Origin: Aequorivita sp.
Lineage (GTDB): Bacteria > Bacteroidota > Bacteroidia > Flavobacteriales > Flavobacteriaceae
Assembly (NCBI GenBank): GCA_030690315.1
Contig: JAUYGY010000019.1
Location: 62,001-126,000 of the forward strand
DNA: 64,000 bases
Direction: 5' to 3'
Shown: in pieces, positions 58,007-64,000 of the stretch
Position numbering within the stretch: position 1 is the stretch's first letter
Layout: each line of letters begins with the position of its first letter
The notes under the pieces: model-generated
Seen by the model: the letters and a program-made list of their open reading frames with translations, nothing else
The model's database searches: none
Told to the model about the DNA's origin: nothing
Made by a program: the position numbers and the translations under genes

Positions 58007-60046
58007 ATGGCAACACTCTATAACACCAAATTTTACCACCGCGATCTTTCGTGGCTTCGCTTTAATCACCGCGTTTTGCAGGAAGCTGCGGACGACGGGA
58101 ATCTGCTTTACGAGCGCATAAAATTCCTTGCAATTTTTTCATCAAATCTGGACGAATTTTTCCGGGTGCGCGTTTCCGATATTCGGCAGATCAAAAAAAT
58201 TGAAAAACCGCTTCGGAAAAAACTGATAAGCAAACCAAACAGCGTTTTAAAGGAAATAAAAAATCAGGTTGATATTCAGCAAGACGAATTTGGAAGAATT
58301 TTTAAGGAAGAAATAATTCCGCAACTGGCTTTGGAGGGAATCCACCTTATTCGCCACGAAGATTTTTCAGAATTACAAAAGAAGCAAGCCACCACTTATT
58401 TTGAAGAAATCCTAAAGCAAATTATTGAAATAAGCAGCAATCCCAGCACTAAAAACCATGCTGTTTTTGTAAAGAATGAACGGCTTTATCTGGCTGCTCA
58501 AATTGAAAATGAGGAATTTATTTTAGTTGAAATCCCAGAAACCGAACCGCGTTTTTTTGTGTTTCCTTCGGAAGACAACAAGAATTTTCACATTACATTT
58601 ATTGATGATATTTTAAAATTCAATCTCGAAAATCAATATTCAAAAAAGGGCAAAACCGATTTCTTTTCGATTAAAATTTCCCGCGATGCAGAACTTTATA
58701 TTGAAGATGAATTCTCCGGAAATTTGATGGAAAAAATAAAGGCAGCCCTACCCAAAAGAGATACCGGCCAAGCCACCCGCATTTTGATCGATCCAAAAAT
58801 GCCGAATGAATTTAAAGACATTTTAAAAAATGCGCTCGACGTTAATCAGACCGATGTTGTTTTGGGCGGACGTTACCACAATTTCAAGGATTTTTTCGGG
58901 TTCCCAAATCCTACGCAGAAGAAACTTGCCAACGAAAAACTTATGCCGTTACCGCATCCTATTTTGGAAGATTGCGATTCCATTTTTGCGGAAATTGACA
59001 AGAAAGATCAATTGCTTCATTACCCCTACCAAAGTTTTAAACCCGTAATAAAATTGCTGGAGGAAGCCGCATCAGATCCAACCGTAACAACAATCAAAAT
59101 GACCATTTACCGCTCTGCAGATGAGTCTGCCCTGAATGATGCCATTGCGCTCGCTTCAAAAAATGGGAAAGATGTAACCATATTTATGGAAGTAAAAGCA
59201 CGGTTTGACGAGCAAAACAATTTTAAATGGGGCGCGATATTTCGAGAAAGTGGCGCCAAAGTAATTTACAGTTATCCGGATATAAAAGTACACTCTAAAA
59301 TACTTTATATTGAACGCAGAATAGAAGGAAAAATGCAGCGATACGCTTACATCGGCACTGGAAATTTCAATGAAAACACTGCGAAACTTTATACGGATTT
59401 TGGATTAATGACTTCCAATAAAAAGATCACGAAAGACTTGAAAAAAGTTTTTATGGTTTTGGAACGCGATATGATTATCCCAAAAACCAAAGAATTGCTG
59501 GTGTCGCCATTTACAACCCGCGAGCGTTTTACGGCACTGGTTGAAGATGAAATTGCATTGGCAACTGCAGGCAAAAAGGGATTGATTATTTTAAAAATGA
59601 ACAGCTTGGAAGACGAGCGGATGATAATGGAGCTTTACAAAGCCAGCAATGCCGGTGTTGAAATTCGATTACTGATTAGAGGAATGTGTTCTTTAGTGCC
59701 GGGAATTAAGGGCCAAAGTGAAAATATTCACATTATCAGTATTGTTGATCGTTTTTTGGAACACGGCAGGGTATATCTCTTCGGAAATAATGGCGATGAG
59801 AAGCTGTTTATTGGCTCGGCCGACTGGATGACACGAAACCTTACCCACCGCATTGAGGTAGTAACGCCAATCTGGGATGCAGATCATAAAAAAACAATTC
59901 GGGAGCTGCTAAATATTGAATTGGAAGACAACGTAAAAGCCCGAATTGTTGATGCCGAACAGCGGAATGAATATGTGAGGAATTCTGAAAAACCTTTGCA
60001 GTCGCAGTTGGCAACCTATGAGTATTTCAAAAATGCTATTTTATAA
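58007..60046 (+). CDS. ppk1: Polyphosphate kinase 1
   Basis: 679 residues with the four PPK1 domains. The N-terminal YHRDLSWLRFNHRVLQEA opens the family. The catalytic core has two phospholipase-D-like halves, with the autophosphorylated His in IKVHSKILYIE (near 431) and a second essential His in LEHGRVYLFGN (near 588). Makes polyphosphate from ATP reversibly. Its last 11 bp overlap the convergent App1-like gene. Confidence 0.97.
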   Translation: MATLYNTKFYHRDLSWLRFNHRVLQEAADDGNLLYERIKFLAIFSSNLDEFFRVRVSDIRQIKKIEKPLRKKLISKPNSVLKEIKNQVDIQQDEFGRIFKEEIIPQLALEGIHLIRHEDFSELQKKQATTYFEEILKQIIEISSNPSTKNHAVFVKNERLYLAAQIENEEFILVEIPETEPRFFVFPSEDNKNFHITFIDDILKFNLENQYSKKGKTDFFSIKISRDAELYIEDEFSGNLMEKIKAALPKRDTGQATRILIDPKMPNEFKDILKNALDVNQTDVVLGGRYHNFKDFFGFPNPTQKKLANEKLMPLPHPILEDCDSIFAEIDKKDQLLHYPYQSFKPVIKLLEEAASDPTVTTIKMTIYRSADESALNDAIALASKNGKDVTIFMEVKARFDEQNNFKWGAIFRESGAKVIYSYPDIKVHSKILYIERRIEGKMQRYAYIGTGNFNENTAKLYTDFGLMTSNKKITKDLKKVFMVLERDMIIPKTKELLVSPFTTRERFTALVEDEIALATAGKKGLIILKMNSLEDERMIMELYKASNAGVEIRLLIRGMCSLVPGIKGQSENIHIISIVDRFLEHGRVYLFGNNGDEKLFIGSADWMTRNLTHRIEVVTPIWDADHKKTIRELLNIELEDNVKARIVDAEQRNEYVRNSEKPLQSQLATYEYFKNAIL

Positions 60047-61040
60047 AACCTTGTTGCTTGGCGTGGTCCATGGCGGCCTCACTTTTGTCCACCAATAAAA
60101 CGGGCACAGTTTCATACTTTTCGAAAAGACCTTTTACGCGAATCATTTTTCGGCTATGATTCACGCTTCGCATGTAAATTGCAAGGATTCGTTCTGGGTG
60201 TGCTTCGGCAATTTCAATATAAATATCTGGGTCGTGTTCGCCGCTGTCGCCAATTAAGATGAACGACAATTGCGGATATGTTTTCAGAATATTGATGATT
60301 TCCTGTTGTTTCTGCGGCTTTTCGGGTTTGTATTTTTTAGCGAAGGGATTTACAAAATCTCGAAGCAAAATAGGGCCTTTGGGGAAATTGTGCTTTTCAA
60401 GAAATACTTCCAAATAGTTGTAAAGGTTCCACGGACTGTGGCTTACGTAGAATAACGGATTGCAATCCTTGCCGGATTTTCCATCCCTCAATTTTTCATA
60501 AAAAGCTGCCGCTCCTTCCAATGGAACCCGTTTTTCCGCTCTTTTAAAAACAGTGTTTTTAGCCACTCTCCACTTAAAGCGTGACGTTAAACCCGTGTGC
60601 ATTATGGTATCGTCAATGTCGCTAATTATCCCGAATGTAGCCGTTTCAGAAGTAATCATTACTTCGCCAGAAAATTTATTGTCGCTTTGTATTTTTATAT
60701 TTTGGGATTTTTCAGCAAAGGACATTTCATATTCCAACCAACCCTTTTCATTGACTAATGACGAAATATTCTCGATAGCTTCATCAATCAAAAAATAGCC
60801 CTGATCATCACTTTTAGTTTCAATTTTTCTGCCATCGGGAAGGGTTAAGATCAGTGGGGTATTTTTCACCAAATCGGTTTCAAAGCGTTTATAGGTATTC
60901 CACAGTAGGTTGAAAAAACCTTTTTTGGAAAGGTCGATGTTTTCATCCTCCAGTGCACGGCCTTTTACGTATAAATGGTTTGACGTGCCATAGCTTCGGA
61001 AAGTGATAATTTGTAAAGGGTCTTTTTTGAAGAAATTCAT
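60036..61040 (-). CDS. App1-like phosphatase (DUF2183)
   Basis: 334 residues from MNFFKKDPLQ; 26 more open codons upstream run through repeat DNA and are unlikely to be translated. The conserved phosphatidate-phosphatase-like domain begins FGIISDIDDTIMHTG (DxDxT, catalytic Asp pair) and includes FYVSHSPWNLYNYL and FILIGDSGEHDPDIY, the HAD-type motif order. In yeast App1 it acts on phosphatidate; bacterial substrates are unknown. There is no membrane helix. Confidence 0.9.
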   Translation of the reverse strand: MNFFKKDPLQIITFRSYGTSNHLYVKGRALEDENIDLSKKGFFNLLWNTYKRFETDLVKNTPLILTLPDGRKIETKSDDQGYFLIDEAIENISSLVNEKGWLEYEMSFAEKSQNIKIQSDNKFSGEVMITSETATFGIISDIDDTIMHTGLTSRFKWRVAKNTVFKRAEKRVPLEGAAAFYEKLRDGKSGKDCNPLFYVSHSPWNLYNYLEVFLEKHNFPKGPILLRDFVNPFAKKYKPEKPQKQQEIINILKTYPQLSFILIGDSGEHDPDIYIEIAEAHPERILAIYMRSVNHSRKMIRVKGLFEKYETVPVLLVDKSEAAMDHAKQQGFIK

Positions 61041-61052
61041 AGCAAAGCTAAA

Positions 61053-61329
61053 GTAATTAGTAATGTGTAATGAGTAATTATTGTTGTCCATATTAAAAAT
61101 AATGTAATGTCCCATCAAAAATACTAGTTCCTTGTATTTTCTTTATTTCTGGTAATTTCTTATGTGGATGGTTATGCCGTTAGGCATTAAATATAGGTAA
61201 AAAAGAAAACACCCCCCAAGCCCATCCGTCCCGTAGGGACGGCATTATAACACAATGTTTCTTTTGATATTGTTATAATTATATAGGACAACAATGATTT
61301 GTAATGTGTAATTTGTACTGAGTATTGAG
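61053..61329. repeat. Mosaic repeat region upstream of the App1-like gene
   Basis: 61053-61080 has four units of GTAATnn, followed by TTGTTGTCC. At 61286 its complement GGACAACAA appears, followed by TGATTT and four further units in the same orientation. Between them lie hairpins: ATGCC/GGCAT (61174-61187), CCGTCCC/GGGACGG (61226-61242) and ATTATAACA/TGTTATAAT (61244-61279). I see no gene in the 61041-61334 gap. Confidence 0.75.
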
Positions 61330-61334
61330 AACAA

Positions 61335-61360
61335 AAAACCCTGTGAATTCACAGGGTTTT
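61335..61360. terminator. Terminator of hppA
   Basis: A perfect palindrome, AAAACCCTGTG with AATT centre and CACAGGGTTTT, flanked by A and T runs. It ends 30 bp past the hppA stop and can work in both directions. Confidence 0.85.
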
Positions 61361-61389
61361 TATTTGAAAAAGGGATTATTGAATAGCAG

Positions 61390-63924
61390 TTATTCCTTAT
61401 CCTTTATTTTTATTTTCATTCCCTCCACATCTTTCAATTGTGCACGAACTTCTTCTTCGGTGCCAGTGAAGGTTTTGGTTTCGGTTGTTTCAACGCCATC
61501 AACGGTTTTTATAATAGTAACGTTTGCTGTTACTTGATCATTGTTGTCATTCTTCAACATTTCAACCATAGTTTCGGTTTTGTCTTTTAAATTTTCACCC
61601 GTTTCAATAGTGTTTCCGGTTTCAAGATATTGCACCTGTTTTTCAGTAAGGATGGTTTTGTTTCCATCGGCATCAATAAAGTAAACTTCTTCGGAAGAGG
61701 TTTCAGCAGCCATTGTATTGCTATCGTGGTTTCCAAGAATCGGTGCGATTACAAGTCCGATCAAACAAGTAAGCTTAATCAGAATGTTCATAGAAGGCCC
61801 TGAAGTATCTTTGAAAGGATCACCCACGGTATCACCGGTTACGGCTGCTTTGTGGGCATCGCTTCCTTTGTAGGTCATTTCGCCATTGATTAAAACTCCG
61901 GCTTCAAAAGATTTTTTAGCGTTATCCCAAGCACCCCCAGCGTTGTTTTGGAAAATAGCCCAAAGCACACCACTTACGGTAACTCCAGCCATATATCCTC
62001 CAAGCATTTCGGCTATTGCCATATTTTCCATTCCAAAAATCATCGGCACGAACGCAATAACCAATGGAAAACCAATAGTCATAACACCGGGCAATAACAT
62101 TTCCTTTAAGGAAGCCTTTGTTGAAATAGCCACACATTTATCGTATTCAGGTTTGCCGGTACCTTCCATAATTCCTGGAATCTCGCGGAACTGTCTTCTC
62201 ACTTCATTCACCATTTGCATTGCAGCTTTACCAACAGCGTTCATTGCCAATGCAGAAAAAACAACTGGAATCATACCACCCACAAAAAGCATTGCTAAAA
62301 CAGGAGCTTTAAAGATGTTAATTCCATCTATACCCGTAAAGGTTACATAAGCAGCAAAAAGCGCCAAAGAAGTTAACGCTGCGGAAGCAATTGCAAAACC
62401 TTTACCAGTTGCCGCAGTTGTATTACCAACAGAGTCTAAAATATCGGTACGTTCCCGAACAATTGGGTCTTGCTCGCTCATTTCGGCAATACCTCCGGCA
62501 TTATCGCTAATCGGGCCAAAAGCATCAATTGCAAGTTGCATAGCAGTTGTGGCCATCATTGCAGAAGCTGCAAGGGCAACACCGTAAAAGCCGGCAAATG
62601 CATACGACGCCCAAATAGCGCCTGCAAAAAGTAATACTGAAGGGAAAGTAGAGATCATCCCCGTTGCCAAACCAGCAATAATATTAGTCCCGGCACCAGT
62701 TGATGATTGTTGAACTATTTTAAGGATTGGTTTTTTACCTAAACCAGTGTAGTATTCAGTTACCGATGATATTCCGGCACCTACAACCAAACCGACCAAA
62801 GTGGCATAAAACACTCTCATTGAGGAAATTTCCTGAAGACCTTCCCCGAAGAAACTCATGTTCATGGTTTCAGGAAGCATCCAGTTTACAAGGACGAAAC
62901 AAGAAACAGCGACTAAAACTATTGAAACCCAGTTCCCAATATTCAAGGCACCCATAACTTGAGCTTCCTTAGCATCGTTACTTTTTATTTTCACTAGCAT
63001 AGTACCAATAACCGAAATGATAATACCTGCACCTGCAATTGCCATTGGCAATAAAATGGGACCAATTCCTCCAAAAGCATCATTAATTGCCCCGCCCATA
63101 TCTTTTATAACATAGTTACCTAAAACCATTGCCGCAAGCACTGTTGCAACATAGCTGCCAAATAAATCGGCGCCCATACCTGCCACGTCACCAACATTAT
63201 CGCCAACGTTATCGGCAATAGTTGCTGGGTTACGTGGATCGTCTTCAGGAATTCCAGCTTCCACTTTTCCAACCAAATCTGCTCCCACATCGGCAGCTTT
63301 TGTGTAAATACCACCACCAACACGAGCAAAAAGAGCAATAGATTCCGCACCTAAGCTAAATCCGGCCAAAGTTTCAAGCACGATAGTCATTAATTCCTGT
63401 GGGGTTCTGGTTATACCATCTATAGTTGTTGGCTCCCATACACCGTTCATAAACACGTGGAAGAAGATGATAAAGAACAAAGTAAGACCTAAAACCGCAA
63501 GACCTGCAACCCCAAGACCCATTACCGTACCGCCCCCAAAAGATATTTTCAGGGCCTCTGGCAAGCTGGTGCGTGCTGCCTGTGTAGTACGAACGTTGGT
63601 TTTGGTTGCTATTTTCATCCCCATATTTCCGGCCAAGGCTGAGAAAAATGCACCGAATATAAATGCTATAACAATTAATATATGTGTTGTTGGAACAACA
63701 AATGAAACTACTGCCAATGCAACACTCACAATAACAACAAAAACGGCAAGCAACCTATATTCCGCATTCAAAAAGGCTAAGGCACCTTCATAAATGTGGT
63801 CGCTTATTTCTTTCATTTTACCATCTCCTGGGTTTTGTTTCAATACCCATGAGCGTTTAATGGCCATAAAGAGTAAGCCTACTACCGCCATTACTATTGG
63901 CGCGTAAATCATCATTGATTCCAT
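61390..63924 (-). CDS. hppA: Membrane-bound ion-translocating pyrophosphatase
   Basis: 844 residues, 16 predicted transmembrane helices up to about residue 735, pumping H+ or Na+ with energy from pyrophosphate. Signatures: [40 protein letters not shown] (substrate and Mg site) and [21 protein letters not shown] has Ala where K+-independent enzymes have Lys, so it should be the K+-dependent class; the pumped ion is not decided. The last ~110 residues after the final helix are an acidic extension ([18 protein letters not shown]...[11 protein letters not shown]), longer than most family members. Confidence 0.96.
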   Translation of the reverse strand: MESMMIYAPIVMAVVGLLFMAIKRSWVLKQNPGDGKMKEISDHIYEGALAFLNAEYRLLAVFVVIVSVALAVVSFVVPTTHILIVIAFIFGAFFSALAGNMGMKIATKTNVRTTQAARTSLPEALKISFGGGTVMGLGVAGLAVLGLTLFFIIFFHVFMNGVWEPTTIDGITRTPQELMTIVLETLAGFSLGAESIALFARVGGGIYTKAADVGADLVGKVEAGIPEDDPRNPATIADNVGDNVGDVAGMGADLFGSYVATVLAAMVLGNYVIKDMGGAINDAFGGIGPILLPMAIAGAGIIISVIGTMLVKIKSNDAKEAQVMGALNIGNWVSIVLVAVSCFVLVNWMLPETMNMSFFGEGLQEISSMRVFYATLVGLVVGAGISSVTEYYTGLGKKPILKIVQQSSTGAGTNIIAGLATGMISTFPSVLLFAGAIWASYAFAGFYGVALAASAMMATTAMQLAIDAFGPISDNAGGIAEMSEQDPIVRERTDILDSVGNTTAATGKGFAIASAALTSLALFAAYVTFTGIDGINIFKAPVLAMLFVGGMIPVVFSALAMNAVGKAAMQMVNEVRRQFREIPGIMEGTGKPEYDKCVAISTKASLKEMLLPGVMTIGFPLVIAFVPMIFGMENMAIAEMLGGYMAGVTVSGVLWAIFQNNAGGAWDNAKKSFEAGVLINGEMTYKGSDAHKAAVTGDTVGDPFKDTSGPSMNILIKLTCLIGLVIAPILGNHDSNTMAAETSSEEVYFIDADGNKTILTEKQVQYLETGNTIETGENLKDKTETMVEMLKNDNNDQVTANVTIIKTVDGVETTETKTFTGTEEEVRAQLKDVEGMKIKIKDKE

Positions 63925-63963
63925 AATTTATTTAATTAAGATTGGTTTTCAAATTTGCGACTG

Positions 63964-63997
63964 CAAAAATAGGGAAATGGTTTGGGATACGAAACAA
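63964..63997 (-). promoter_or_regulatory. Promoter of hppA
   Basis: On the minus strand: TTG (63995-63997), 23 bp, TATTTTTG (63964-63971), 40 bp before the start at 63924. The spacer is at the long end of the accepted range. Confidence 0.5.
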
Positions 63998-64000
63998 GAA

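Noticed and set aside
61226..61242. CCGTCCC/GGGACGG hairpin as a riboswitch or small RNA
   Set aside because: A 7-bp stem with a 3-nt loop of a kind widely scattered in bacterial genomes; no conserved surrounding structure.

Overview
The window is chromosomal DNA from a member of the Bacteroidota, most likely a marine Flavobacteriaceae. The evidence is low GC with many AT-rich gaps, promoters of the TTG / TAnnTTTG type instead of TTGACA/TATAAT, a type IX secretion (T9SS) sorting-domain protein, a TonB-type beta-barrel paired with a GLPGLI protein, GSCFA and TPM proteins, and a fused 2-oxoacid dehydrogenase E1. The genus cannot be fixed from sequence alone; Aequorivita or a relative is only a guess. 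I see no rRNA, tRNA, CRISPR array, prophage or complete insertion sequence.

Layout. 1-5.4 kb: a multi-PAS sensor running off the left edge, a single-domain response regulator, metK behind a SAM-II-like riboswitch, and a secreted M28 peptidase. 5.5-12.3 kb: a NarL-type two-component system, a PQQ-like propeller protein and a small lipoprotein. Three start regions here share a 20-bp palindromic operator, so this looks like a local regulon; a GSCFA protein follows. 12.3-26.8 kb: housekeeping genes (alaS, der, era), an M23 peptidase, MerR, LemA, two TPM proteins, a methyltransferase, hutU and lipoproteins. 26.8-31.1 kb: a T9SS cargo protein with a tiny co-transcribed protein, a TPR/HTH regulator, and a membrane-protein cassette flanked by a decayed copy of the E1 gene tail. 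31.1-49.3 kb: one long minus-strand catabolic region: 2-oxoacid dehydrogenase E1 and E2, paaY, an enoyl-CoA hydratase, paaZ fused to a DinB-like domain, mazEF, paaJ, a zinc peptidase, paaI, paaH, paaG, paaD, paaC, paaB, paaA, paaE. Divergent from it lies a long aromatic amino acid hydroxylase. 51.2-64 kb: rhodanese, nuclease, DUF4230, beta-barrel/GLPGLI pair, dNK, polyphosphate kinase, App1-like phosphatase and a membrane pyrophosphatase.

How the genes fit together. PaaABCDE, G, Z, J and H provide the phenylacetyl-CoA epoxidase route to acetyl-CoA and succinyl-CoA. PaaI and PaaY are the usual accessory thioesterase enzymes. The 2-oxoacid dehydrogenase genes at the end of the same block could feed acyl-CoAs, possibly phenylacetyl-CoA from phenylpyruvate. 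The aromatic amino acid hydroxylase and hutU add to an amino-acid-degrading profile.

The most unusual feature is a system of intergenic stem-loop elements. Their arms are built from degenerate 7-bp units (sometimes 8-bp), such as AATCGTT, CAAAAAC, AGTATTG, AACTCAT and GTCCTAA. The unit sequence varies from element to element, but the period and, in most, the inverted arrangement are kept. Almost every gap in the paa region holds one, often touching the stop codon. Most loops are short and empty, but four carry a gene, and these genes come from only two families: four-helix-bundle (23S-IVS/Avd-like) proteins (three, one broken by a stop) and a GxxExxY PD-(D/E)XK protein. A second repeat, built around GCGGAGTCGA, is found in frame inside three genes. 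I propose the heptad stem elements plus their two cargo families as the candidate undescribed system.
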